NCBI GenBank assembly: GCA_004026145.2
Contig: CP034990.1
Coordinates: forward strand, 15,712,383-15,776,382
DNA from: Takifugu bimaculatus
Taxonomy: Eukaryota; Chordata; Actinopteri; Tetraodontiformes; Tetraodontidae
DNA length: 64,000 nucleotides
Direction of reading: 5' to 3'
Shown in pieces: positions 23,673 to 35,850 of the stretch (positions within the stretch are counted from its first letter, which is position 1; each line of letters starts with the position of its first letter). The notes under the pieces are model-generated. The model saw only the letters and a list, made by a program, of their open reading frames with translations, was not told the DNA's origin and searched no databases. The position numbers and the translations under genes were made by a program.

Positions 23673-26600
23673 AACCAAGGCCCCCAGTGAGGAAAACGTC
23701 TCCGTTCCCACCTCCTTTTGGAATGTGATTGGATCACCACAGACGAGCAAAGACAAGGTGAAAATGGCCCCTCAGATAGCTGCAACACCAGCCTCCCACG
23801 TTCCCTGAGAGGACTATTTTAGTTTCACAGTCCTGTCAAAATTAAGACGGATGTTGCCTTTAAGGTTATATAGAAAACAGCTTATTATAGTATTGATCAA
23901 GGTGACAAATGAATACTATCACGTATTATTGCCTACTTCCTGAGCACACATGAAATCCTGGGACTGTAAGAGACATTTTATCCCCATTAAAACGCTGCAC
24001 AAATGAGACACTTAGTTACCTCTCTATGATGTGTTTTGAGTCACAATAATGCAGGAAGTCTAACGTATGAGGTGCATATCTTCTTCTCTTAAGCATACTC
24101 ACTTATTTTCGCTACACATTCTGAAAATACCATACAAGCCTTGTCTGTTGTGTATTTCTGTTAACATTGTACATTCTCAAGCCGCCAGGCTCAGAGCTTG
24201 GTTGGTAAAGGTGTACTGATCATGTGTGGAGCCATATTGTAGCTCCAGCCCGTCTCACAGATGGAGATTGGAAGCGTATTCTGGGTGGCTCAGCCCTCCC
24301 GCGAGCATGTGATGGACACTTAATTACTTGGCTGACAGAAGTTATCTGCCACCTGCACCCAACAGGAGCCTCTGCCAGGTCCTGACCTCCACTTCCTGTC
24401 AGCGCACCCACCACCTCACAGAGCAAATTTATGCACGTGGTGCTTGTAGCGCTCAAACTGCAAAATTTGTGAGACAACGATCAGTTGCCGGCGCGTCAGT
24501 CAATTGAAACGTGTAATTTGACAACGAAGCGAATGTAGCGTAACATGACATGCGCTGACACGCGGTGATTAAGCCCCTTACGTGTTAAAGATATGTTACT
24601 GCATATAATCACAGCCAGATATGCGAGTGTTTGCTTTAAAAGCCTTCCATCTGCAAATAAACGGATTAAGAACTTAAAAGACGAAGCACACATGAGAGAA
24701 ATCGGAGGGAAAACACATAACAAGATTAACGGTCTCTCGCCGCCAAATGAGGAGGAGGTATTGAACCAGTGAAGAGTCATAGACACAGATAAAGCACAGG
24801 CTAAGAGAATAATTGCATTAAAGAAGGAACATCAAACCCTCGGCAGGTGATTCTCAGCGTATAGACCGTGCAGAGCGTTAGCACAGGCAGCCAGAGGGGA
24901 CTTATCCTCCGTGATGGGGTCCCTCCTCCGATCATCCTTAGATCATGTTAATACAGTGCAACTTCTGACATATTAACTCTACTAAATTTCCTTTTAGCAC
25001 CATAACACCACCGCCATCGAGGCAATGCTGAAGCGTAAGTGCTAACTTTCACCATCTCTCCTAATTAAATGCCAGCCAACTTGCGAACTTTAGCACATTT
25101 GCGAAGGAAGCGGTCGACGCGGCTGTGAATTTTTGCGGCACTAAAAGTTCCGTGCTGTTTTAAAGTGAATCCAACCACTGATGACAGACACACAATTAGC
25201 CTCCGGATTAATCTGCGATACATGAAACACGGAGGGGAAAAAAAAAAAAAAACATCTCGCATTTTTGAAAATTGTACCATCTGCGAATCGATGCACTCTG
25301 GGCTGAATATTTCAAATGCAAACCTTGCGTCAATTTAATTCAGTTCACCTTTAATAGACAGCCTTGCGCTATCCTTTCCCTCAGGTAATTATGAATAAAT
25401 GTATATGTAGGTAGGTCGTGCTCTGAAATTACAATTATTAACAAAGAGGAGATACAGAGCACCTCTATATTGCAATTACAGACCTCTCGGGGGATTAGCA
25501 AGGTTCTGTTTTATTAGCAGATTCCTCCGGGCAGCAGGTAATGATCAACAGAGAAATGCCTGCACGTGTCCTTCTGTCACTGCTACACTACTAATCTCCG
25601 GTACCGTAGTCGCTCTTACTGTACGTGTCATGTTCCCCTCCTCTTTGAGAGGGTTTTGTAGGGTTTAGCGGAGGTGTACGTGCCACAAAATGTGCCAAAT
25701 AATTTCACGAGGAGCTAACAGCATAAGCGCCACACTGGTGTTTCTCTCTGCTCCATTTACCTGCTCTTGATGTTCTTTCAGACGCCGCGTGCTCCTCTTT
25801 GTTGGCCTGCTTTGAGTCGACTGAAAGCGTGCATGCGGTGATTTTGAATGTCCATAATGTAGCATCAAATATAACGAAGTCCAAAGCCATACGGATGTTT
25901 TGTGTGCTTTGTATGCATTTGCCACGACAGTGTGGATTAATTCAGTAGCTGAATGGTTATGACTTAACAAAAAAAAACAAAGTATTTGCATGTTTCTTGA
26001 AGCTACCGTGAAGGTGTAGAGGGAGAGGTTGTTTCACTGTGCTTTGATTGGCCACTATATGTAGAGAAAAAGCTGAATCAGTTCCCACATCTGTGTATCA
26101 GAGCAGGATCTTTGACCATAAAGGTGTTAGATATGCTGCTGAGACAAGAGGGCATGTGGGATCATGGGAATTCATTTCCTAGGTCGCTGATTCTATTTTA
26201 GAGGAAACAGCGGTTTCCATGTGTTCCCTCCAAACCTGTGCTTTTATTTTGTGGACCCATAGACTTTGTTTGAGTTGCAGAACATGGCACTCATGTTTTT
26301 TGCTGTTTAGCGGGTGTTCAATTATCATCTTTGAAGTGGGTGTCATCTTTTCTGACAGGTAAACTGAATGGGTGGATGGTTGGGTGGACAGACACCTTTC
26401 AAAAAATGATCTGAATCTGAAACTGAGCCCCCAAGATTCACAGGCAAATGATGTTTTGAATACTAAAACATTCCTGCGCACAGAGGAAGGTACAGGCTGA
26501 GATCAGGAAAGAAAAACAGGAAAAAAGGTACATATTTTAGATTCTGCTGCATACAAATGAGCAGAAGAGTCCACAGTTGCCAGAATTAGCTTTCCAATGT

Positions 26601-27117
26601 GAATCCACGAGCTTTATTTTTGTCACCAGTTAGCTGTTGTCATCATTTGTGTTATTTCCTTTAATCCTTTAATTGTTTCATCCAGAGATGATGTCATTCC
26701 TGCCACCACTGTAAGAGCGCGAGTGTGAACGGGTGCACACAAAACCTAAAGAAAGTAATTTGCTTATTGAATAATAAGTTAATAATAAAGTTAATTTGGG
26801 GTGTTTGTTTGTCAGCTTTTCATGTTTCAAATGTCAAACCGGACCTCTGTTAAAACCTTTTAGCTCTCAGTGAGTCTCATTCTTCATTATCTTTTACGTT
26901 TCCTATTTAAGATGATTTCTCCTGTTATTTTTACACGTAACATCAAAATGAAAATAAAGACAGATGATTGTGCACGGGCATGTCACCTCCATCAGGGAGC
27001 GATATGTCGTGCAGCTGTTGACTTTAGGATCAACATAACTTGTTAGTGCCATTACTTGGACAAACCTTCTTCTTTGCCAGTCAATATCTTGATCAATAGC
27101 TCTCCATCAGCCCCTGT

Positions 27118-27143
27118 ACCCCCCCCACCCCCACCCCACCCCT
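27118..27143 (+). repeat. C-rich tract
   Basis: Runs of C separated by single A (CCCCCCCACCCCCACCCC). The minus strand is G-rich and could fold into a G-quadruplex. Confidence 0.85.
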
Positions 27144-28460
27144 CAGAGAAAACCCCAGAGAACTCAGAGGTGGCTGCTATATGCTGTTCCTTCATTACTG
27201 GGCCATTTTGTCATCAACAGAGGTAGCGATTGTCTGACGGAGAAGAACGGCCGTTCCTCAGGAACAGCATACGGTAGCGGCGTTGATCTGAAAGGCGCCG
27301 TCCTCCTGGGAACATCTCAGGTCGGCCCGATTCAAAGCTGAGCCGCGAGTGTCACCGTGTACAACAGGAAGATCAGACGTTGTTGTCTTCTGATGATGCA
27401 TCTGCGATGTTCTGTTCCCCCTCTACAGAAAGCCCGAACTCTTCCCCGCAGGCATTGGCCTGGCCAGAACCGCTTTTCAAGCGCAGCCCTCAAAGCTTGA
27501 AAGACCAGATTGTAATGGTGGAAATGAAAGTACCAGAGAAAAAAAACCCTTTTTTATTTGTCTTTGTGGGCACCTGTCACTGTTGCATGTCAGTTATGCA
27601 GAAAGGCCACAAAACAGCCACAGATTCACACTAGCTCTAAATTACTTTATTAGAAATATATTTATATACATATACTGACCCCTGAAAGTCTGTTTAATTT
27701 TTCATATGACGTTCCTCAAATTGAACAACTTTGATCCAATATTCCTCTTATAGTAGATGTGAAGTCAACCCCAAGAGCAGAGCTGCAGATCTTTAAGGGG
27801 AAATACTGAGTGAAGAAAGAACTGGAACTGAAAGTAGGAAAAATAGTGAAAAATATGCTTCACATTGCAGCTCCTGGCTTGAATAAAGCAAAATACTCAT
27901 CAGAAGAGCTCCTTAATGGGATGTGTTGGTTTTGGAGTCTTTGGAATAATAAAAATATTCATTTATTTGTGTCTCTTGTGAGCCACTTATTCAAGGATTT
28001 TCTCACTGCAAACCTGTATAATAGAATCACGTATTTTATTGTTGGACAAATAATACAAGGCTCAGAAATTGGAATCACATTTTGATGAATTTCAAAGAAA
28101 AGAAAAGACAGGAAAAGAAAGGAATTCATTATTCCGCGTCTGGGCTTCAAGCAGAATCACTTGAAATTGATTTAAAAAAATTAAAAAAAAGTTTGTGGGT
28201 CCAAAAGCAGGTGACCCGGATCTGGAATTTGAATTACAAATTGAACTCAAAATACTTTTAGGTGAGATCGAAGCCAATAATACTCTTCAGTCATGGTGGA
28301 AAAATAAGAAGAAGATGTCGTGTTGTTGACAGACTTCCTGTTGCGTTTGCTGGCGCTTTCTGCCTCCCTGTCGGCTTTCTTCTCTTTTGTCATCCAATCG
28401 CTCCTCTTTATCCGCCTCTCCAACCACCACTCTCACCCTTTTTCTATTGCAACACCCCCA

Positions 28461-28476
28461 ACACACACACACACAC
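28461..28476 (+). repeat. short (CA)n microsatellite
   Basis: Eight CA units lie in a C-rich, pyrimidine-rich neighbourhood. Confidence 0.85.
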
Positions 28477-29502
28477 TTACTCTTCATTGTTTCTTATGGA
28501 AACTCACAGCCTGGCCTCAAAGGGAGCGCTAGAATGGATCCATCAGCCAGACTCGTATCCTCTGGAGAATGGATCCAGCGTGCTGCTCCGTTCTGTTCGC
28601 TATCATAGTCGTCCTACCCAGAAAGGCCTTTGGTGTACATCACAGCACCCGCTTGCTAAATTTGCTGCAATGCTGTATAAGGTTAGGATTGTATAGAAGT
28701 TAGATACCAACCACTGTACCGTTCATGCCCCCAATCCAAGGCATTTATCAGGTACTTCCTCGTGGGCGGGGCTGGTTGTTTGTCTTATGAAGGGTTACTG
28801 GCTGTCATATGTTACTGCTGTGTGGATCGGCAGAAAGGAAAATGCAGAGCAATCAGAATGAATCTGTCAGGCGTATCTTGAGGTGTTCTGGGCTGGAAAC
28901 AGCCAAGTGACAGTTTGAGTTGCCGCGCTGGACAAAAGGAAAGCTTCATTCATCCCCAGAATAACAACATCTGTGCCGGCTGCACATCAGGGATAAGTAA
29001 ACAAGGCTAATGGTCTCTAAATCCCCTGCACTCGCTCTCGCTCATACCTTCGCCGCCCGATTCCCCTTGACATCGCGACGGCTGTAGGTTGTTGGCGTCG
29101 GCCTGACACATCGGCACTGATAGTGCGCATCCAATTAATTAGCCAAACGTTATCTCGTTAGAAATTGCCGGCAGACTAAAGCAAGCACACTCCTCTGTAG
29201 TTGCAAAACAACCCCAGGACTGAAAGCGAGGGTGGTTTTCTCCCTCCGTAACCTTGGTGACCTGCTGCTGCTGAGTAGGAGGACAGAAAGAGAGCCATGC
29301 GTGAACAAGGCCCTGGCGGCCTGTCCGTTGTTGAGCGGCCGTTGCTCATGGCTCAGATGACTGCGGGGGCTCCTGTGGAATTAAATAGATCGGCCCCCAG
29401 CCCATCGTAACGACTCTATCAGGAGGCAATCTGATGGTTTCTGCCTGCAACATTTGCTCAGAGCTTTAAACAAGAGTCAGCTGACACGACTGGAGATCCC
29501 TG

Positions 29503-29736
29503 GGATGGATGGATGGAGGGAGGGAGGGAGGGAGGGAGGGAGGGAGGGGGGTGGATAGGGGGAGGGAGGGAGGGAGGGAGGGGTGGATGGAGGGAGGGAT
29601 GATGATAGATGGATGGATGGATGGATGGATGGATGGATGGATGGATGGAGGGAGGGAGGGGGGATGGAGGGAGGGAGGGAGGGGGATGGATGGAGGGATG
29701 GAGGGATGGATGGATGGATGGATGGATGGACGGACG
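29503..29736 (+). repeat. compound (GGAT)n/(GGGA)n microsatellite block
   Basis: About 230 bases consist of alternating GGAT and GGGA tetranucleotide arrays with a few interruptions and a GGAC tail. The long frames through it on both strands ([18 protein letters not shown]) are artefacts of the tetranucleotide period. Confidence 0.97.
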
Positions 29737-31149
29737 GACATATTAACCCTGGGATATTCCGTGCACAGTCGCAGCTCTCTGCCGGGGGCCTGGGGTGCGT
29801 TTGTGTAGCATTAGCACAATAAGGAGCCAACAGCCGACCAGGCAGTTTCTGATCCGCGGTTGTGGTATGGTGTCGTGCCAGCGCTTATTGTCTGTCCGCA
29901 GCTCTTCAAGGTTTCAGCGGGACCAGCGCCACGTCCGTCCACACCCTCTGGGCTTTTCCAAGTCCCACAGCTTTTGCAGCGGTGACAGAATCCCGATTAT
30001 GTTATTTGGATGTGCGGCGGGGAGGCGGAGTGACAGGAGCGCACAATCACAATCCAAACTCCACCGGTGCTGACATAATGTTTAGTCATCAACCTACTTA
30101 TAATGATGACACAGGAAATGAGGACTGAGTGGGAAGTTTAAACCAGACCAGGCACGCAAAGACAGAGGGAGAAGGTTTTCTCTAATTAAATGACCAAAAT
30201 CAGGAGGTGTTGGTGTGTCCGAGTGTTCTGGTCGGAGATAACAACAAAACAAGGATAGAGGTGGATAACAGAGGACAGAGACATTAGGTGGGATTTGTTG
30301 GGGATAATGCTGAGATTTTGCTTAACAAGCTGCTGGTGTGTTAAATTGTTCCTTTGTCGTGTCAGAAAGACAGTTTCAGTGACGTGTTGGTTAATGAGGG
30401 ACGGTGCTGCCTCCTCCCAAGTCCTTTCAGCTGAACGGACCCCCATAATCCAGCACCCTTTACTTCAGCTACGAAGACACCTTCAGCCAGTAAGAAGAGA
30501 CTGAGGCACAATCTAATCTTTCTGTGTCTGTGTGTTCATGTTTGGTGAATTTTTCTTTTGAGCAATTTTAGCCACTGTCGCAGAAAAAAACTATTATTTT
30601 GATGCTGTTCTGCTTCAGCATGAAAAGAAGAGAAAGGTCTGCAGCAATGGTGCCTGGGTGACAAAGTGAAAAATCTTCTTTGCTTCTTCTCCCTGTTAAC
30701 AATACCCCAAAGACAGATTCAACAAACAGACACACTTTTGAATAAGCAAGCGCAACAGTTTGTGTTTTGTTTTTTTCTTATATGAACGTCCTCTTCATTT
30801 TCCTCTTCACGCAGTGACATGGAATTCTTTTTGTGTAACTAGCTTCATGTGTGACGTGCTGCACGTGTCACGTTACAAATGCGTTGTTATCATCCCATTT
30901 GGTTTTTTTTACTGGTGTTGACGCCTTGAAGTCGATGCTAAGAGACTGACATCAACAATGCACGTCAGGTAGCTGCAGCAGGAACGTACAAACAGTGATG
31001 ACAGTGTTCTTATGAGAAAAAGAAAACATTTCAAACCTCAATATCTTACAAATGTTTTCCTCTTGTCAATAGTTACACCTGTTGAAGAACGAATACAAAA
31101 TAAAACTAATTTGTGCCCCTCGTGTTTTTTTTTTTTTGGTATTTTGATA

Positions 31150-32119
31150 TACCGTATTTTCACGACCATAAGGCGCACTGTAATAAAAGGCGCAGTGTCA
31201 GTTATGGGTGCTATTTCTGTATTTAAAACATACATAAGGCACACCGTATTATAAGGCGCATGCTGAAACATACAGTAAAAAATGACAACGGAAGTAAAAC
31301 AGTGAGTTTCGACACATTTATTGAACAAAATATTCATTATTCTGCCACAAAACCTTCAAAGTTTTCATCTTTTGTATCTGAATTAAACAGCTGCACTATT
31401 TCAATGTCCAACATCCCGAATTCCTCTTCTTCATCATCTGAATCAGACTCACCGACTGGTTCTGCTTCAGCATTAATGCCGGCTTTTGTGAAAGCTCTTC
31501 CAATACATGAAGACGGTATCATAGCCCATGCGTCTACAATCCACCCAAATATGGTGGCATAACTTGCCCGCCGCTGCCTCATAGATGTGGCTGGGCGCCG
31601 TTATCTTATCGCGGCAGTCGGTGCGGAAGATGGCCGCCCTCTCCTGGTAATCGGCAGGCAGCTGTTGCGCAACAGTTGTCCTCGCGCGTATTGTTCGCTG
31701 TTCCACAACCAACTGTTCCACTCGGTCTTCCAGCTCGGGCCATCTTGCTTTGTTCCTGCTTCGTCTTCCTCACTTTCGTTCACTTTCTTGTTTTCTTCAC
31801 TTTCTGACCATGGACTCATTTCCATTAAAATGTCTTGCAGCTGCTCGATTGCCATTTTCAGCCACATATTTCATGGCCTGTCGTTTAAAGTAAGCCTCAT
31901 ACGCGTGTCGCTTGACCGGCGCCATTTTAGGGGATCCTTATGCGTAGGTGTGTCACTAATCGATGGGCGGAGCATTTACCGTAGTGCCCCTACCAAAGGC
32001 GCACAGCAGATTTTGGAACTCAGTCCACACACAAGGCGCTCCATATTATAAGGCGCACCGCCGGTTTTTGAGAAAATCTCAGTGTTTTAGGTGCGCCTTA
32101 TAGTCGTGAAAATACAGTA
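31150..32119 (-). mobile_element. pogo/Tigger-like DNA transposon, internally deleted
   Basis: The terminal inverted repeats are CCGTATTTTCACGACCATAA at the left and, inverted, CTGTATTTTCACGACTATAA at the right. Each is flanked by TA, the target duplication of the Tc1/mariner superfamily. Just inside each end are GGCGCA-rich subterminal repeats. The element is about 970 bp. Its transposase runs on the minus strand from 31925 to about 31339. The full-length element should be considerably longer, so most of the catalytic domain is missing. Confidence 0.85.
31339..31925 (-). pseudogene. pogo-like transposase remnant
   Basis: From the ATG at 31925 the minus strand reads MAPVKRHAYEAYFKRQAMKY, then AENGNRAAARHFNGNESMVR, a helix-turn-helix of the Brinker/CENP-B type found in POGK-like transposases. 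In the same frame there are stops where a Trp codon is expected after MVRK and again about nine codons later. The frame goes on with KARWPELEDRVEQLVVEQR, the second (CENP-B) DNA-binding block. After about 31610 the sequence jumps to the protein's C-terminal end, TIFGWIVDAWAMIPSSCIGR followed by an acidic DSDDEEEE tail and a stop near 31339. The DDE catalytic core is deleted, so the copy is dead. Confidence 0.75.
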
Positions 32120-34958
32120 TTATAATTGTGATGAAACCATGCACAGTGCAACTTTTAATGTAAATACCCTTAATGATATAATAATAATATAATAGCAATG
32201 AGAAGAAAAACCCCTTAAGATAAACAAAGGAACTGGAGTATTTGCATTTGCGAATACACTAAGGGCATTTTCATTTCCATATGTGAAAAGAAGAAATCAA
32301 TTTCTGTCCTCAACAGTGACCTTTTCTAAAACCCTTTAAACCCACACCAGCAAAGAAAATGTATTTGTTTTTTTTCACCATTTTTTACAATGTATACAAG
32401 TGTTTCCATTCCACAGATGTGTTGTTGCAGATGTTTACAAAGAGATATCAGCAAAATAGAAAACTAGCTTTATAAATGATGGATTAGCGTGTTTATCTGC
32501 TGATGGAGCCATGCTCTCGCACCAAGATTGAAAAGATTAATCCAGACAATCAACAACGTCCTGGTGACGATATACCATAAAAAAAGCACATTTATGTACG
32601 TTTTATTTAACCATGGAGGGCAGGATGGATGTCACTTCTTAAAAAAAAACAACAACTCACCTTGCAAGATGTTTTAAACCAACCCCCCAAATCACCTTTC
32701 TTATCTCTCTCCCTTGGAAAAATCCTACAACAAGCCTCCCGCTTTACATCATGTACCATATCTATAGTTCATTTTTCAGCAGGTTCCTTCAATCAGTGTT
32801 TGACTCTCCATGAGTAGCGAGCTAGGGAGAGACGAGAATAAGAAAATGCCTGATTTAAATTATCCTCTGCTGCCCACTCAGGCCACTGATTGCATACCAA
32901 TCTGCATGTAAATGAACATATTTATTACAACGGGGGAATAGCAATGTAAAAAGTGCCCTTGATTACTGCCTGGCTCTACCTCTGTTACAGAAAGTCAAGA
33001 TAGACATCACAGTCACCTAATTCTCCTGCAATCAATACAATACACGCCATCAATCCTGGCGGCTGCATACAGCAGGGAAGTCAACCGCTTTCTTTGTTTA
33101 TGTTATCTTTCAAGCACCTCGTGATCAAAACGCTGAGAGAACACCGCTGACTCCGACAATAACTCATACGCTGTCATTATAACCATCTCCCGGCATCACA
33201 CAAAGAAGCTAAATGTCACATAATTGGCAGGGGTGTAAAAAGTTTCCCTTCTCAGCTTGGAACAAAGGGGCCGTCCAGTCTCTTGCTCCCATCTCTCTTC
33301 TTTAACTCTTCCCCAGATCTTCATCTCAGTGTCTCCCGGGTGCCCTGCATTATTGCGCTGCATGGTTCTTCATGAAACTTATGATAATGCGTCTTGGTTA
33401 GCCTCCTCACATTCCAATTACGGGTGTCTGTTACTGTGATGGACTCCGCATCCTTGCAGGAGGGCGACGGACCCTCAACCAGACGAGCCTCAGCTTTCTT
33501 CACATCATATGTGAGCGTTTGTGTTCAAAGAAGCCAACATTCAGACAGGAGGGCTTACTGGAATACGCTCACACAGGCTTGAAGCCGCACTCCACATCTG
33601 TTCGTATTGAAATATGTAGAAACTGTCAGCAGTGGATAAAAGAAAAATCTGCATTTGGTCAAAACAACCTGTGTTTAAAACCAGTTCATATTGCGATTTG
33701 GCCCAAGTAGCAGTGTCGTTTAGGACAAAAGTCATTGATGACGGCCCTGACGACCTTTCTTTCCATTGGAGCATCCTCACCATTTTATTTGAGCCTTTTA
33801 GAGCTCTATAGGGCAGCAGCATGATTTTGAATGCAGGATTAGCCCTGGCAGACAGGGAGCCAGTGGAAATACCTCAGAACTGGTTTCCTTCCTTGGTGTT
33901 TGCTTATTTATTGAAAATGCACTGAAATTAGGCTTTTTTTGTTTTACATAAAGTTCATATTCAAGACTTTTTCAATTCTGGGTTAATGTAGGATTTTTTT
34001 TTAAATTTGATTTTCTGAGGTTTTAGGTTCTTCTGTAATAAGTTTCGGCTTAAGTTGTTTTAAAAATGTTCAAAGTTCTAAATGATTGAGTCTGCATTTG
34101 ATATCTGTCTTTCAGAACAGAAATTACCATTTAATTAGATTATTGTGCTAAGGGACAGATTAAGAAAAATAGTTGTGATTCTCTCATTAAGACAAAAACA
34201 CATGGGTTTTATTCTCTTTGAGGTTCGCCACAGAAACAGATTTTTTTTGTACCTTTAAAAAGAAAAAAGTAAAATGAACAGAAAATAATTCTTGAAGAAC
34301 TAAAATTGAACAAAGAATGTCAGGCATCAATTTTTAAAATGTGTTTTTTAAGGATTTGGGTTTCGATACAGTTTTCAAAAGTATTTCACCTTCAGCTTCA
34401 CGGTTAGAAAAATGAAACTAACATCTGGGCGGTGAGTCCTTTGCTGTTTTTATGTAGAAACAAGTTTAAGATCGAATGATTCAGTCATGAAGAAATACGC
34501 TTATTGTAATGTATTGTAGGTAGTTGCTGCTTCAGCTGTGCATTGGTTCTGTTCTCATGGTCATGTTGCCATGTCGATGGTACAAATGTCTACAGAGAAG
34601 CGCCACACCTGAAGAGAACTCATTCATCATTTCCGACACTCCTCTGTCCACAGCCCCACCAACGTGCTCTCAAGCTCCTGAAAACGCAGCTCATCTATTT
34701 TTTATAGCGTTGGTCGATGGGGGCTATCCGGGATGCTTTGACTCACGAGTCCTCCACATCAACTCTGGGAAATATCGGTGGGACTGCCGGGTGTGAAACA
34801 GGCGGCCGTTGAAAGGCTGATGTCATCAGGGGCAGCTGTGCTGATATTTAGCCATTCATGACATGTTGATTAACTACAAGTTGGGAATTCAGTGACCTTA
34901 GGTTTCCATCAAGGAAAAACAAAGGTTTCTTTCGAGATTTGCCAACCAAAACTTTTTT
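32120..34958. other. intronic stretch without a gene
   Basis: A+T-rich sequence with several T and A runs. Positions 32840-33060 look like a conserved block (TGCATGTAAATGAACATATT). No exon was recognised before the terminal one. Confidence 0.5.
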
Positions 34959-34983
34959 TCTGTTTCTTCTTCTGCTTCTCCAG
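34959..34983 (+). other. pcdh9: polypyrimidine tract and splice acceptor
   Basis: A nearly uninterrupted pyrimidine run (CTGTTTCTTCTTCTGCTTCT) leads into CCAG, which ends at 34983. Using it gives a phase-1 acceptor, so the joined protein reads [12 protein letters not shown] as in vertebrate protocadherin-9. Confidence 0.9.
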
Positions 34984-35354
34984 ATGGCCCCCTTGGACCT
35001 CGTGGCCTAGTGGAGGCAACGGAGATGTGCACACAGGAATGCCTCATCCTCGGACACTCGGACAACTGCTGGATGCCGCCCACGTTAGGATCATACCAGC
35101 AGCCCAAGTCCCCTGTGTCCAGCTTTGGCTCTCAGCGGGAGTGGGGTCCCAAGGACAAACTTGTCAATGGACACACTCTGACCAGAACCTGGAAAAACGA
35201 AAGCAGCAGAATGGAGCATTTTGGTGACAGGAAGCAGTTTGGAAGCGGGGAGGGACACTTCACCAGTAGCAGCATGGCTGACATTCCCCTGGTGAGCCTC
35301 AAGTCTTGCCAGCCGTCCTCCTGCCCTGACAGCCCAAAGGACCAGCAGCTATAA
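34984..35354 (+). CDS. pcdh9: protocadherin-9, terminal coding exon
   Basis: This exon encodes the last 122 residues of the cytoplasmic tail and the TAA stop at 35352-35354. The first two bases complete an Asp codon begun at 1060. The reading runs [32 protein letters not shown], then [14 protein letters not shown] and finally DSPKDQQL. The CxxECxxxGHSDxCWMP block is the conserved CM2 motif of delta protocadherin tails. The remaining tail matches PCDH9 as I remember it, not PCDH1, 7, 10, 11, 17 or 19, whose endings differ. All three Cys of the CM2 block and the Trp are intact, so this looks functional. The C terminus is DQQL where mammals, from memory, have EHQL. Two paralogues may exist in teleosts; I cannot tell which copy this is. 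Confidence 0.94.
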
Positions 35355-35842
35355 GACGGACTTTGTTTCTTTGCTGCGAGACGTCTTTACGCTGCACTGG
35401 GGTCAGCTGTGAACAGACCTCTTATCCATTCTTGTTCTTTCCTTTCCCTTCAGGTGATGCTTCTGCAGTCCTTTAGCCACATGGAACATGTAGGCCGCAA
35501 AACTTTAACGCTTTTGCTGTGTTTGCTGTACTTTGATTTTACTATTCGCTCTTGAGAGAACCTCCTTTTTTTTCTCAACCTCCACAATTTTCTTCAACTT
35601 AACATTTTCAGTCCACCTCACAAGTGTCAGGTGAAGGAAGGACATGAAAACAAACTGAAAAAACAACACTATCATGACCGTACACTTATATACAGTACAA
35701 TTATTTGTGGTGTGGTTGTTATCAAGTTGTTCGGGACTATAGTGATCAACACAATCAAAGCAAACGGAATGACGTTCCAGAGAGTGTTGATCAAACGGCA
35801 ACGCTAGTAGACACTTGTTTATCCAATCATTGTCTCTGTGTT

Positions 35843-35850
35843 TGTAAATA
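35843..35850 (+). promoter_or_regulatory. Pumilio-type element TGTAAATA in the 3' UTR
   Basis: TGTAAATA fits the UGUANAUA consensus of Pumilio proteins, which repress or localise mRNAs in neurons. One 8-mer in 1.6 kb of A+T-rich UTR can arise by chance, so only the match itself is certain. Confidence 0.25.

Larger units (their letters stand above)
22031..29502. other. intronic stretch without a gene
   Basis: It contains the SINE relic at 23546-23672 and C-rich and CA tracts. Two blocks look conserved: 25370-25560 and 28960-29200. No gene was recognised. Confidence 0.5.
1061..34983 (+). other. pcdh9: pcdh9 last intron (33.9 kb)
   Basis: The intron is bounded by GTGAGT at 1061 and a long pyrimidine tract with CTCCAG ending at 34983. 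I saw no further protocadherin-like exon in it. It carries microsatellites, several transposon relics and candidate conserved non-coding blocks, listed separately. The human PCDH9 gene is known for very large introns (several hundred kb); a 34 kb equivalent fits a compact fish genome. That comparison is from general knowledge, not measured here. Confidence 0.85.

Noticed and set aside
29466..29830. Long Pro/Ser/His-rich and Gly/Trp/Met-rich frames on both strands
   Set aside because: They lie entirely in the GGAT/GGGA microsatellite block.
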